From NCBI GenBank assembly GCA_031315915.1, contig JALDRK010000017.1, forward strand, positions 1 through 64,000: a stretch of 64,000 nt of DNA, given 5' to 3'. Origin of the DNA: Nitrospirales bacterium (GTDB taxonomy: Bacteria > Nitrospirota > Nitrospiria > Nitrospirales > UBA8639). The notes beneath the pieces are model-generated. The model had not been told where the DNA came from. It did no database searches and worked only from the letters and a program-made list of their open reading frames with translations. Both the position numbers and the translations under genes were made by a program. Below are positions 1 to 10,522 of this stretch, one piece after another; position 1 is the stretch's first letter; the number at the start of each line of letters is the position of its first letter.

Positions 1-2346
1 ACAGTCACGTTTCAGGGTGGCGACGAACTGTTTCAGGCTTCTCATTACGCTCTGAGCCAAGGCATTCTCCCGTTCGGCAGTGCCCTCGAAATTGATGGGG
101 GAGCGGGTGAGGACACTCTTGATTTCACCAACTACACCGGAAGTGTGAATATTTCAGCGTTGGATCCAGCGAATGCCACTGCCGGGGATGTGTCGTTCAA
201 GAATTTTGAAATCGTGATAGATACGGAGAGCGCTGGGCAGGTCGGCTCAGGGAGCGGCTCCGGGGTGTCTCTGTTGCAAGGTTTTTGGAATTATATCGCC
301 GGGGTCCAGACGATTTACGGTAACGGCGGGGATGATACGCTCGTCGTGGGGCCGGATGGAGAACTGATCGATGGGGGCTCGGGCGATGACGTGCTGGTGG
401 CCATTCAAGCCAGCGATGCCACGCTGGATGGCAGTAGCGGGGATGATATCATTCTGTCGTTTGGGGGAGCCGACAATGACCTCTTTGGGGGTGCTGGTAA
501 CGACACCCTGTTTTCCCTGACGCCGGGCACCCGCATGACCGGCGGAGTGGGTGCGGACACGTTTTACTTTTCCAACCATACCTTGATTGAAGATGCCACA
601 CCCGAGGACCATATCAAAGCCTTTGGTTTAGACCTGTGGGGCGGACAACGGTGGGAAGCATCCGAAGATCCCTGGGCCTACGGGGCCTTTTTGTTTCGCT
701 ACGGGATGAATGCCCAAGGCGACTTAGTCATTGAGAGCGCGTTTGGCAAGAGTCTCGGTTGGGGCGCCACGTTTGTGACCAATGCCGACGTGGGGCCGGA
801 GACGCCCCTGAGCGGCCGCACGGCGGGGCTCCTGGTGTTCGAATACGACATGGAGCGCATCCTGCTGGTGAACAATGATACCGGCAAGGGGCTCTATGAA
901 TTTTTCCAGTTGGTGTTTGACTATATGTACAAGGCGCTGCTGGGGGTGTCGCTTTTTGAAGGGGTCGATCCCTTGGTGCTGGATCTGGATGGGGATGGGC
1001 TGGAGCTGACGGCCCGCACGCCTCTCTCGCCCGTGTTCGATCTGGATGGCGATGGCTTTGCCGAACAGACGGGGTGGGTGCGGCCCGACGATGGGTTATT
1101 GGTGTTCGATCAGAACGCCAACGGGCAGATCGATGACATCGGCGAGCTGTTTGGGAACCCCAGCACCTCGGGGTTTGCGGAGCTGGCCACGCATGATGGC
1201 AATGCGGATGGGGTGATAAACGTGCAGGACGCGATCTTTGCCGACCTGCGGGTGTGGCAGGATCTGAACCAGAACGCCACGGTGGATGCAGGCGAACTCT
1301 CCACGCTGGCGGAGTTGGGCATTGCCTCCCTGTCGCTCACGGCCACGCCGAGCGGGGTGGATAACACGACCAATCTGGTGGCGGAAACGGGTAGTTTTAC
1401 GCGGACCGACGGAACGACGAGAGAGCTGGCCGATGTGAAATTCCTGATCAATAATTATGATTCGGCCTGGCTGGGGGATGCCACGGTCGATCCATCAGTC
1501 GCTTCTTTACCCAATTTGAAAGGCCATGGGACTTTGGCCGACCTCCATGTGGCCATGACTCTGGATACGACGGGTGCTCTTCAAAGTACGTTGAATACGG
1601 TGCTGCCGACCTTGAACGTGGTGGACCTGGCCACGCTCCGGGAACGGGTGCTGCCGGTACTGGAAGCCTGGGCGGACGTGGATTTGGGTTCGACGGCCAC
1701 CATCGCTCCGGTCAGGCCGGATGTGCATGCCTTTGTGAATCGTACCGCCGAGGGCACCGAGATCGTGGACTTTGCCGTGCAAGATCCGTCCGGCGACTGG
1801 TATTTGGCTAGTGGGAAAATTGTGAAGGATGGCAATGGGGTAACGATTCCCGATCCGACTTTGGCTGAGATTTTGGCCTTCAGTCCTGGAGAGGAAGGGG
1901 AATGGGAAGTCATTCAAGGGAAGCAAATTTCGTTTCTGGAACGGTTCATGGGTGAGGCCATTCCGGTGGATCAGGTGGCCGAAGGCAACCTTGCGGCGAT
2001 TGCGGCGTTTGAAGGGCTGTTGGAATTGTTAGTGACCCGCATGGATGCGTTGGCTGTGCGTCTGGCGGCCCAGGGTCCGCTCCAATCGTATTTTGCCGGA
2101 GTGGAATATGACCTGGAAGTCGATGCCCTGCATGCCACCACCAATCGGGATTTGGTGCCCATGTTCGAGTCGGTGTTCTCGGCGGCACCGGCTACAGCCC
2201 AAGGCACCTTGGATTGGCTGGCGTCTTGGAATGAAATTTTCGATGTGGTGTTTGAAAATTTCAAGCGGTTTGGGGAGATCATTTGCAAAATACGCATTCC
2301 TTTCTGTTTACCAACATCGTGGCGGCTTATGAGAACGTGGGGTTAG
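1..2346 (+). CDS. Giant RTX calcium-binding protein, 5' portion (partial)
   Basis: The frame is open from base 1, so the true start lies left of the window. Glycine/aspartate nonapeptide repeats (GGxGxDxLx type) around 300-570 are the calcium-binding beta-roll of hemolysin-type exported proteins. Around 976-1150 lies an EF-hand-like, Asp-rich block (DLDGDGLE, then a second DLDGDG and DQNANGQ) that often accompanies RTX repeats in very large secreted proteins. The remaining ~370 residues have no recognised domain. The frame breaks near 2275-2290 and continues one frame over at 2283, so the terminal residues after about 2290 are not native. The type I transporter downstream supports secretion without a signal peptide. 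The role (adhesin, surface layer or toxin) cannot be told from the sequence. Confidence 0.85.
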   Translation, partial: TVTFQGGDELFQASHYALSQGILPFGSALEIDGGAGEDTLDFTNYTGSVNISALDPANATAGDVSFKNFEIVIDTESAGQVGSGSGSGVSLLQGFWNYIAGVQTIYGNGGDDTLVVGPDGELIDGGSGDDVLVAIQASDATLDGSSGDDIILSFGGADNDLFGGAGNDTLFSLTPGTRMTGGVGADTFYFSNHTLIEDATPEDHIKAFGLDLWGGQRWEASEDPWAYGAFLFRYGMNAQGDLVIESAFGKSLGWGATFVTNADVGPETPLSGRTAGLLVFEYDMERILLVNNDTGKGLYEFFQLVFDYMYKALLGVSLFEGVDPLVLDLDGDGLELTARTPLSPVFDLDGDGFAEQTGWVRPDDGLLVFDQNANGQIDDIGELFGNPSTSGFAELATHDGNADGVINVQDAIFADLRVWQDLNQNATVDAGELSTLAELGIASLSLTATPSGVDNTTNLVAETGSFTRTDGTTRELADVKFLINNYDSAWLGDATVDPSVASLPNLKGHGTLADLHVAMTLDTTGALQSTLNTVLPTLNVVDLATLRERVLPVLEAWADVDLGSTATIAPVRPDVHAFVNRTAEGTEIVDFAVQDPSGDWYLASGKIVKDGNGVTIPDPTLAEILAFSPGEEGEWEVIQGKQISFLERFMGEAIPVDQVAEGNLAAIAAFEGLLELLVTRMDALAVRLAAQGPLQSYFAGVEYDLEVDALHATTNRDLVPMFESVFSAAPATAQGTLDWLASWNEIFDVVFENFKRFGEIICKIRIPFCLPTSWRLMRTWG

Positions 2347-5300
2347 CCATTGATGTGAAAACGGCGGCAATCGCACTTGGTGTGCCTGAAGAATTGCTCT
2401 TTGTCGGTAGCGGCGAAGTCGTAGGCGACCAGGACACTAATATCTTTTATCTGGATGGAAGCAACCAAGTCGTGAAGGGCGAGTCGGGCCATGACGTCTA
2501 TGTAGTCGGAAAAAACTTTGGCCAAGATGTCATTGATGATTTTGAAGCACTCTTGACCACAAATTATCAAGATATTGTCCGCTTTGCCCATTATAACCCG
2601 GAAGATTTGGTCTTCACCCGAGACGGCATCGATCTGGTCATGACTCTGGCAGGTACATCGCATGAACTTCGGATTCTTGACCAATTTATCGGAGAGAAGC
2701 CAGATTTATTTGGCGCCAATCTCAATCCGGATCGCGGGATTAATGAAATCGTGTTTGCCGATGGCACGGTCTGGCGGTCCATCGACATCGCCGAGGCGGT
2801 TTCTCGTCCTTTGACCGGGGATCAAACGATTACCGGAACCTGGGAAATGGATTTTCTGGATGGTGCCGGGGGGAACGACACGTTGTCCGGTGGCGATGGC
2901 GGAGACGTGTATTTTTTCGATGTTGGATATGGTGACGATCTGGCTATCGATCAACAGACGTATTTGTTATTGGATGATCCGGACTTTTTAGTGTTCGGCC
3001 AGGGACTCACCCAGGAGGATATTTCTTTCTCCCGGGTCGGCGATTCCACCACGATTACCGTGACGATCGATTCCACCGGCGATACCTTTACGATTCAGGA
3101 ATTTGCCGAGGCCACCTATACCGGTACCCTGGGGGTGCAATGGTTCAACCGTCTCGAGGTCCTGATATTTTCCGACGGGACCTTTTTGCAATGGTCGGAC
3201 GTGTTGGTGCAAATGGTTGCCGAACAGAAAACGGATGGCAACGACACGATCCACGGGTTTTCGTTTGAAGATGTGTTGGACGGCGGACTGGGGACCGATC
3301 TCTTGTCGGGAGGTGATGAAAATGACACGTATATTTACGATGTGGGCTATGGTCACGACACCATTCAGGAAAATCTTACCCACATTTTGTCGGGACAAAT
3401 CGACACGGTGAAATTTGGAGCCGGGGTGGACATGGAGGCCGTGACCTTTTCCCGCAACGGCAATTCGAATGATTTGGTGATGACCCTGTCGTCGTCGGAT
3501 TCTCTCACGATTCTTAAGCAGTTTGAGGCCGCGTACACTGGGCCCTTTGGCACCCAATGGATGGAGCGGATCGAGTTGTTTGAATTTTTGGTGAACGGCA
3601 GCGTGGTGACCCTGACCGCCGAGGACGTGATGGCGATGGTTCTCACGGACATGTCTACCACGGGTGATGATGTCATTTATGGGTTCTCCCGGCAGGATGT
3701 GTTGGATGGGGGTGCCGGCAATGATTATTTATCCGGTGGCAATGAAAACGATGTGTACACCTTTGGCTTGGGCTACGGGCATGACACGATTGAGGATGCA
3801 CAGGCCACGCTCCTGGGCGGAAGTATCGACCGGGTAGTTTTCACAGGAAGTTTGACTCCGCAGGATGTCACCTTGGTGCGGAACGGTGTCGATTTGGACA
3901 TCAATCTGGCCGATGGGTCCAGTCTCACGATCAAGAAAATGTTTGATGACAGTCAGATGGTGGAATTCAACGCCAACCGCATCGAAGAGTTTTACTTTGA
4001 AGGGTCGTCTCAACTTCTCACGAATCAGGACATTATGTTGCGGTTGATTGCCGAGGCGCAAACCAGCGGGAATGATACCATTGTCGGATTTAAATGGAGC
4101 GATCTGCTTGAGGGCGGCCCCGGTAACGATCGTTTGGAAGGCAGTTTTGGCGCGGATACCTATGTGTTTGGTCGGGGCGACGGACAGGATGTAGCGTACG
4201 ATTACGATAATTTGAGCTTCGATGTGGTGGAGTTTGATTCGGACGTGCTTCCCGGTGAGGTTGTGGTTGAGCGAGGAACCGGCATTAACGATGTTCGATT
4301 ACGAATCGTGGATACGGGGGATAGTCTTACCCTGGAAAATCAAAATTTTTCTCCTGTCATTGGCGCGCCTCTCAGCCAAATCGAAGAAGTCCGATTCGAT
4401 AATGGAACCGTATGGACCCCCAATACGCTACGTAGCATGCTCCTGCAAGGTGAAATGACCTCGGGGGATGACCTCATACGAGGTTTTTACACCGCGGATG
4501 TGTTGGACGGGGATGCTGGAAATGATCGGTTAGAGGGCGGAGTCGGCGGGGATACGTATCTGTTTAACCGGGGATCGGGTCATGATGTCGTTTTTGACGA
4601 TAATACCAGTATCTTCTCCCATGACCCCGACACCATTCAATTCGGCGGGACGTTGATCTTGGCCGATTTGACCCTGACCCAAATCGGGGACGATCTCCGT
4701 CTGGAAATTCAAGACACAGGGGAATCGCTCACCATCGAGGATCAATTCCTTTCCGATGCCCGTCTGGTCGAACGGTTTGTCTTTTCCGGTGGGCAGGTGT
4801 ATTCATCGGACGATATTGAAGCCCTCTTGTCAACGGGTTCGGGCAATCAGTATACGGGTACCAGCGGACCGGATAATCTCGTGGGAACGGAGGACCCGGA
4901 TGTGTTTCTCTCCAGTGCGGGTGATGACATTCTGGATGGAACGGGCGGGGGCGATACCTATTATTATGTCAGCGGAGATGGCAACGATGAAATCGTCGAC
5001 ACGGGGACAAACGGGGTCATCGTGGATACCCTGGAGCTGACCGATCTGCTTCGTTCACAAGTTACGATGACGCGTACCCTTCAAGATGCCTTGATTACCG
5101 ATAACGCCACCCAACAGGTGGTGCGGATCACCGGACAATTTACCACTACCGGTAAGGGGATCGAACGGCTGATCTTTGCCGACGCAGAGGAATGGAATCG
5201 CCAAGCGATTTACGCCAATGTCATCGAATATGTGGGCGCGCTGAATGGGACTTCGGGGAATGATACACTCAACGGAACTACGGCAACGGATGTTCTGGTG

Positions 5301-5993
5301 GGGCGTACAGGGAACGATACTCTTTCGGGAAAAGATGGGTCGGACATTTACGTGTTCTCTCGTGGCGACGGACAGGACCTCATTGACGATAACGGCGTAG
5401 GCGACACCGACGTGCTCGAGCTGCATGGGTATACGCCGGGGGAGGTGGTGGTGGGCCGGACCGGGACGACCGCGACGGTGGTGCTGACCTTTGCCGGGAC
5501 CACCGATCAGATCACCTTAGTCAATGAGATCAGTAACCTGAACGATACCATCGAGCAAGTGGTCTTTGACGACGGCACAATCTGGACGGACACGTACCTG
5601 GCGACGCGGCTGCTGACGGAAGCAGCGACGGCGGGCAACGATTCGATCACCGGGTTTACCTCCAACGATACGTTGGCCGGGGGCCTGGGGAATGATTCGT
5701 TGTTTGGCATGGATGGGTCAGACACGTATGTGTTTACGCGTGGCGATGGGCAGGACCTCATTGACGATAACGGCGTAGGCGACACCGACGTGCTCGAGCT
5801 GCATGGGTATACGCCGGGGGAGGTGGTGGTCGGCCGGACGGGCACGACAGCGACCGTGGTGCTGACCTTTGCCGGGACCACCGATCAGATCACCTTAGTC
5901 AATGAGATCAGTAACCTGAACGATACCATTGAACAGGTGGTCTTGACGACGGCACAATCTGGACGGACACGTACCTGGCGACACGGCTGCTGA
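2283..5993 (+). CDS. Giant RTX calcium-binding protein, central repeat portion
   Basis: This is the continuation of the preceding frame after a one-base shift near 2283; the two are surely one gene. It contains about eight modules of ~120-140 residues. Each has an RTX turn (LDGGxGNDxLSGG), a Y-F-G-x-G-x-G-x-D strand, and an HCBP-related segment (vxFxxGlxxxDvxxxRxGxDLxxxxxxxGxSLTIxxqF, then a 'FxDGtxW' ending). The last modules are nearly identical at the DNA level and form a 378-bp tandem repeat. The frame is lost at about 5944, where this copy reads TCTTGACG and the other copies read TCTTTGACG: one T is missing. The residues after that point are out of frame. Calcium-dependent folding outside the cell is expected for the family. 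Confidence 0.88.
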   Translation: MQNTHSFLFTNIVAAYENVGLAIDVKTAAIALGVPEELLFVGSGEVVGDQDTNIFYLDGSNQVVKGESGHDVYVVGKNFGQDVIDDFEALLTTNYQDIVRFAHYNPEDLVFTRDGIDLVMTLAGTSHELRILDQFIGEKPDLFGANLNPDRGINEIVFADGTVWRSIDIAEAVSRPLTGDQTITGTWEMDFLDGAGGNDTLSGGDGGDVYFFDVGYGDDLAIDQQTYLLLDDPDFLVFGQGLTQEDISFSRVGDSTTITVTIDSTGDTFTIQEFAEATYTGTLGVQWFNRLEVLIFSDGTFLQWSDVLVQMVAEQKTDGNDTIHGFSFEDVLDGGLGTDLLSGGDENDTYIYDVGYGHDTIQENLTHILSGQIDTVKFGAGVDMEAVTFSRNGNSNDLVMTLSSSDSLTILKQFEAAYTGPFGTQWMERIELFEFLVNGSVVTLTAEDVMAMVLTDMSTTGDDVIYGFSRQDVLDGGAGNDYLSGGNENDVYTFGLGYGHDTIEDAQATLLGGSIDRVVFTGSLTPQDVTLVRNGVDLDINLADGSSLTIKKMFDDSQMVEFNANRIEEFYFEGSSQLLTNQDIMLRLIAEAQTSGNDTIVGFKWSDLLEGGPGNDRLEGSFGADTYVFGRGDGQDVAYDYDNLSFDVVEFDSDVLPGEVVVERGTGINDVRLRIVDTGDSLTLENQNFSPVIGAPLSQIEEVRFDNGTVWTPNTLRSMLLQGEMTSGDDLIRGFYTADVLDGDAGNDRLEGGVGGDTYLFNRGSGHDVVFDDNTSIFSHDPDTIQFGGTLILADLTLTQIGDDLRLEIQDTGESLTIEDQFLSDARLVERFVFSGGQVYSSDDIEALLSTGSGNQYTGTSGPDNLVGTEDPDVFLSSAGDDILDGTGGGDTYYYVSGDGNDEIVDTGTNGVIVDTLELTDLLRSQVTMTRTLQDALITDNATQQVVRITGQFTTTGKGIERLIFADAEEWNRQAIYANVIEYVGALNGTSGNDTLNGTTATDVLVGRTGNDTLSGKDGSDIYVFSRGDGQDLIDDNGVGDTDVLELHGYTPGEVVVGRTGTTATVVLTFAGTTDQITLVNEISNLNDTIEQVVFDDGTIWTDTYLATRLLTEAATAGNDSITGFTSNDTLAGGLGNDSLFGMDGSDTYVFTRGDGQDLIDDNGVGDTDVLELHGYTPGEVVVGRTGTTATVVLTFAGTTDQITLVNEISNLNDTIEQVVLTTAQSGRTRTWRHGC

Positions 5994-6720
5994 CGGAGGC
6001 AGCGACGGCGGGCAACGATTCGATTACCGGGTTTACTTCAACGATACGTTGGCCGGGGGCCTGGGGAATGATTCGTTGTTTGGCATGGATGGGTCAGACA
6101 CGTATGTGTTTACGCGCGGTGACGGACAGGATTTGATCGATGACAATGGGGTGGGCGACACCGACATCCTGCAGTTGCACGACTATACGCCGGGAAGTGG
6201 TGGTCGGCCGGACGGGCACGACGGCGACGGTGGTGCTGACGTTTACCGGGACGACGGATCAGATCACCTTAGTCAATGAGATCAGCAACCTGAACGATAC
6301 CATTGAGCAAGTGGTCTTTGACGACGGCACAATCTGGACGGACACGTACCTGGCGACACGGCTGCTGACGGAGGTGGCGACGGCGGGCAACGATTCGATC
6401 ACCGGGTTTACTTCAACGATACATTGGCCGGGGCCTGGGGAACGATTCGCTGTTTGGCATGGACGGGTCAGACACGTATGGTTACGCGTGGCGATGGGCA
6501 GGACCTCATTGACGACAATGGTGTGGGCGACACTGACGTGCTGCAGGCATGTGGCTATACCCCCAATGAAGTGGCCTTGGTGGAGATCCCAACGTCAAAA
6601 CGGTGGTACTCAATTTTGCGGGACGACGGATCAAATTACCATCGTGAACGAAATTAATCATCTGAACGATTCCAAACAAACTGTATTTGATGACGCCACG
6701 TGTGGACCGAGCTGGCCTCC
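5361..6720 (+). repeat. Tandem repeat, 378-bp unit, in the RTX gene
   Basis: Equivalent points fall at 5361, 5739, 6115 and 6487, giving spacings of 378, 376 and 372 bases. The first is 126 codons exactly. The 2-base and 6-base shortfalls equal the missing bases found by comparing copies (one T at 5944 and one C near 6040; then two G at 6190, one C at 6412, one G near 6430 and two bases near 6480). Copies 1-3 are nearly identical; the fourth is divergent and partial. Each unit encodes one RTX/HCBP module. Confidence 0.85.
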
Positions 6721-7069
6721 GGACTCGGGTCATCACGGGCACGGCCAATGGAGAGACCCTTACCGGAACTGCCAATGCCGACCTTCTGACGGGATTTGAC
6801 GGGGTTGATATCTTAACCGGCGGAGCCGGGCATGACACCTTGTGTTCCGTGGGACCTCTGTGGGTCATGACAGAATTACGGATTTCAACGCCGGAGCCGG
6901 GTTCGGCGATCGGATCGAAATCGATACTCTGGATGATTTCGACGACATATTAACCGCGCTTTCCCAAAATGGCACAGATGCGGTGATTACGATTGATGCC
7001 AATAATTCCATTACGCTTGAGAATGTTCTGACCACGGATCTTCATCAAGACGATTTTCGGTTTGTGTGA
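5994..7069 (+). pseudogene. RTX protein 3' end, multiply frameshifted
   Basis: Protein homology continues to 7069 but jumps between frames at about 6040, 6190, 6412, 6430, 6480, 6600 and 6700. Alignment to the intact copies upstream shows lost bases, for example TCCAAC to TCAAC twice, five G to three G at 6190, and five G to four G near 6430. The final segment (about 6842-7069) is a typical type I substrate end: GHDRITDFNAG, 'GDRIEI', then a short hydrophobic and acidic C-terminus ending in FRFV. The stop at 7069 overlaps the start of the transporter gene by 4 bases. Whether the breaks are real or consensus errors cannot be decided here. Confidence 0.75.
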
Positions 7070-8811
7070 TTGTGACATATGACTATTTCGGGTCTGAGAG
7101 TGTCTGGGACTTCCCGGTGGCGGAAGTCCTGTCTCTCCGAAAGACCACGTTTGTGGTCGTGGGCCTGATCAGCTTGGTCATCAATCTGCTGATGCTGACC
7201 GGGCCCCTTTTCATGCTTCAAATTTACGATCGGGTGTTGACCAGCCGAAGCGTGCCCACGCTGGTGGTCCTGTCAGGGTTAGTGGTCGGGCTCTATCTTT
7301 TTTTCGGGCTGCTCGAAGGTATCCGAGCCCGAAGTTTGGCTCGGGTCTCGGCCTGGGTGGATTCACGTCTGTCTGCTGACAGTCTACAAGCGAATGTCGG
7401 GCTGTCCCTTCAATTGGGGAGCCACTTCCGTGACCGTGATCTGATCAGGGATCTTGATACCGTCCGACAATTCCTTTCCGGTCCCGGCCCCTCGGCTATT
7501 TTTGACGTGCCGTGGATGCCCGTCTATCTGGCCATCATCTTCCTCTTTCATCCGTATCTCGGTTGGTTGGCTCTTGTTGGGGCGGTGATCATTTCCATAT
7601 TGATCGGCTTGAATGAAGTTTTGACCCGCCAACCGGTTCGGGAAGTGTCGACCTTGTGGCTCGCCGGGCCGCCATGGTCCAGGCTACGCGCCGCAATGCG
7701 GAGGTGCTGACCGCCATGGGAATGGTAGAGGCGTTTACCAGGCGGTGGAACGATCACAATGCGGAGTATCTCACCGTTCAACGACAGGCTCTTGACCGAG
7801 CCACTTATTTTCCACCGCAATCAAATCCTTCCGTTTCCTTCTGCAATCCGGGTTCTGGGTTTGGGGCGTGGTTGGTGATCCAGCAAGAAATCTCTCCGGG
7901 GTGATACGATTGCCGCTTCTATTATAACCTCCCGAGCGTTGGCTCCGGTTGAACAGGCGGTGGCTCATTGGAGAGGGTTTGTGGCCGCTCGACAGGCTGC
8001 CAAAGCGCTATCGGATGCGTTTCGCATGCACGTTCTTCAGTCTCCGGCTATGCAACTCCCTCCACCCCGTCGATCATTGGATGTTGAGCATGTGGCCATC
8101 GCAGTGCCAGGGGAACGCGCCGTGGTGGTGCAAGGAATCAATTTCCATTTGGAGGCCGGCGATGGGCTCGGCATTATCGGTCCATCGGGATCGGGAAAGA
8201 CCACCTTGATTCGTGGTCTTGTCGGTGTGTGGGCTCCGGTGAAAGGGTCGGTGAGACTTGATGGCGCGGAACTTAAGCAGTGGGATCGGGCGCTGTTAGG
8301 AAAGTCGATAGGATATTTGCCCCAAGATGTGGAGTTATTCGATGGAACAGTAGCCGAAAATATATCTCGGTTTGATCCCAATCCGGTCTCGGAAGACATT
8401 CTCATTGCCGCCCGGTTAGCCAATCTTCATGACATTCTGACCGGATTGCCAAAAGGGTATGACACCGTAATTGGGGAAAGCGGAAACCGGCTTTCGGCCG
8501 GATTATGCCAGCGGATCGGATTGGCTCGAGCCTTATATGGAGGGCCGTTTTTGCTGGTTCTGGATGAACCCAATTCCAATCTTGATGCCGAAGGGGATGT
8601 GGCGCTTCGGGAAGCCATTCTCAGTATGCGGGAGCGAGGGAGTATCGTGGTCGTGGTGGCTCATCGTCCCAGTGCGATTGAGCCGCTTGATCAACTGCTC
8701 TATTTGCGAGAGGGAAAGCAGGGGTGCTTTGGGAAAAAAGCAGATGTCCTCACCCAGGTCCTCCATTCATCGAATGGATCTGGCGTGTTACATGCGGGGA
8801 ATTGTGACTGA
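7066..8811 (+). CDS. Type I secretion ABC transporter (PrtD/HlyB-like), frameshifted
   Basis: This inner-membrane permease-ATPase would export the RTX protein. The first frame (7066-7710) has transmembrane helices and the 'GPLFMLQIYDRVL' segment characteristic of the PrtD/LapB-type exporter family. A middle piece is read at 7656-7904 and the ATPase at about 7925-8811. The ATPase carries Walker A GPSGSGKTT, a slightly altered signature LSAGLCQRIGLARAL (LSGGQ expected), Walker B LLVLDEPNSNLD and the H-loop histidine in VVVAHRPS. At least three or four indels lie between about 7650 and 7910; restoring single bases gives a continuous protein of normal length (~580 residues). It overlaps the RTX stop by 4 bases and the downstream adaptor by about 20, so one operon is likely. 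No TolC-like partner is in the window. Confidence 0.85.
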
Positions 8812-10111
8812 TACCGAACGGCACATTGTGAGCAGTCTCAACCGCCATTTAGCGGCCGGTCTGGTAATGATCCTTTTCCTGGTTGGCGGAGTCGGTGGAT
8901 GGGCGGCGGTGGAAGAAATCAGTGGGGCGGTCATTGCTCCCGGCCTCATTGTGGTCGAGACCAAAGCCAAGCGTGTTCAGCATCAGGAGGGGGGGATCGT
9001 CAAGGAAATTCTGGTCCGTGATGGTGACGTGGTCCAGGCCGGGGATTTAATTCTCAAGCTGGATGATACCGTTGTGACGGCCAATCTGGCCATGATTACC
9101 AGCGAGTTGAATGAATTGGCGGTCCAAGAAGTTCGATTGACCGCGGAACGGGATGGCCATGATTTGATGCACTATCCAACGGATCTGTTGGAACGGGGGA
9201 AACGCGAACCTGCTGTGGCCAGTAGTCTGTCGGATCAACGGGCATTACGGGAGACCCGGCGCTCGACCCTTCAAGGTAAAAAAGCTCAGTTGGATGAACA
9301 GATCGCGCAGATTCAAGATCAAATTCGGGGGTTGGGTGTCCAACGGGTGGCCAAAACCGAAAGTATTCGGTTGACGAATGAGCGATTGGAAGCTTTGGCA
9401 CCGCTTCTTCCTCAAGGGTTGGTCATGGCCGGCGAGATTACCGCTCTGAAACGTGATCGAGCGGAGCTCTTGGGAGATCGGGGGGAACTTGAATCGAAAA
9501 TTGCCCAAGCCAATGAAACGATTAGTGAGCGACGCTTGCAAATTCTTCAATTGGGTGAAGAGTTTCGATCGGGGGTCCTGGAAGATTTACAAGCGGTCCG
9601 AGCCCGCATGAGTCAACTGCAGGAGGAGCGAATTGCCGCCTTGGATAAACTGCAGCGTGTGGAGATTCGGGCCCCTCGTACTGGGTATATTCATCAATCG
9701 ACCGTCCATACTCTGGGTGGAGTGGTTGGATCCGGTGAAACGCTGATGCTGATCGTTCCTCAGGAGGATGTGCTTATCGTGGAAGTGCAAATATATCCGA
9801 CGGATGTGGATCAAGTGCAGCCTGGTCAGGAAGCAATTGTACGATTCCCGGCCTTTAATCAGCGCACGACACCGGAATTGACCGCCCAAGTCACCACGAT
9901 TTCTGCTGATTTATCCCATGATGAAGTTACCGGCAATAGTTTTTACCTGGCCCGGTTAATGATTAGCGAGGGAGAAATTGCCAAATTGGAGGAAAAAAAG
10001 CTTGTTCCTGGAATGCCTGTCGAGGCGTTTATCCAAACAGGACAGCGGACGGTGCTATCGTATTTGATTAAACCCCTACATGATCATATGGTTCATGCCT
10101 TTAAAGAATAG
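8792..10111 (+). CDS. HlyD-family type I secretion membrane fusion protein
   Basis: This periplasmic adaptor links the ABC exporter to the outer-membrane channel. About 439 residues, normal for the HlyD/PrtE family. One N-terminal transmembrane helix (LAAGLVMILFLVGGVGGWAA) is followed by a lipoyl-like half motif (VQHQEGGIVKEILVRDGD), a long alpha-helical coiled-coil hairpin rich in Q/E/R, the second lipoyl half ('VEIRAPRTGYI') and a C-terminal beta-barrel ending in the usual 'PxxPVEAFIQTGxRTVLSYLIKPL'. I chose ATG 8792, which overlaps the transporter stop at 8811; ATG 8774 in the same frame is an alternative. The frame extends upstream to 8471, but that stretch is the transporter read out of frame. 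The gene is intact, unlike its two neighbours. Confidence 0.93.
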   Translation: MRGIVTDTERHIVSSLNRHLAAGLVMILFLVGGVGGWAAVEEISGAVIAPGLIVVETKAKRVQHQEGGIVKEILVRDGDVVQAGDLILKLDDTVVTANLAMITSELNELAVQEVRLTAERDGHDLMHYPTDLLERGKREPAVASSLSDQRALRETRRSTLQGKKAQLDEQIAQIQDQIRGLGVQRVAKTESIRLTNERLEALAPLLPQGLVMAGEITALKRDRAELLGDRGELESKIAQANETISERRLQILQLGEEFRSGVLEDLQAVRARMSQLQEERIAALDKLQRVEIRAPRTGYIHQSTVHTLGGVVGSGETLMLIVPQEDVLIVEVQIYPTDVDQVQPGQEAIVRFPAFNQRTTPELTAQVTTISADLSHDEVTGNSFYLARLMISEGEIAKLEEKKLVPGMPVEAFIQTGQRTVLSYLIKPLHDHMVHAFKE

Positions 10112-10354
10112 ATTAGCATGAGTGCCAAGGTCCCGCCCTATGTTTGGCTTGAATCGTGTGCTGGATAATGGGATTGTTCAGACAATGGGTTTGTTTCATT
10201 GATGCCTCGCACTTCAGGCATTAGCGGGGCTGTTTCTTCGTGGAGTAAAAATTTTCTCTCAAGTTTGACAACCGACCTTCCGTCTGATAATTAATATAGT
10301 CATGCAACGATGATGTTGCTCATGTTGTGACAAAGACGTAATTGTGGACAATAG

Positions 10355-10393
10355 GCGTCCATTTCCCCAAAACGGGAATGGGCGTTTTTTTTT
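10355..10393 (+). terminator. Rho-independent terminator after the secretion operon
   Basis: An 11-bp stem (CGTCCATTTCC paired with GGGAATGGGCG, two G-T wobbles) with a loop of about five bases is followed by nine T residues. It lies 244 bases after hlyD and closes the RTX/type I operon. The stretch 10112-10354 holds no gene that I can support. Confidence 0.75.
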
Positions 10394-10522
10394 GCCCCGA
10401 TCAAGAAGAAGAGGGACATTGGGTTGAACTTGGCCGGTTGAGGGATCAGCCAAGGATTTGTATTTGAGTATAGTTATCAGGGGTTAGACACCGCTCTTCA
10501 AGAAACGAAGGGTCGTGAGGGC

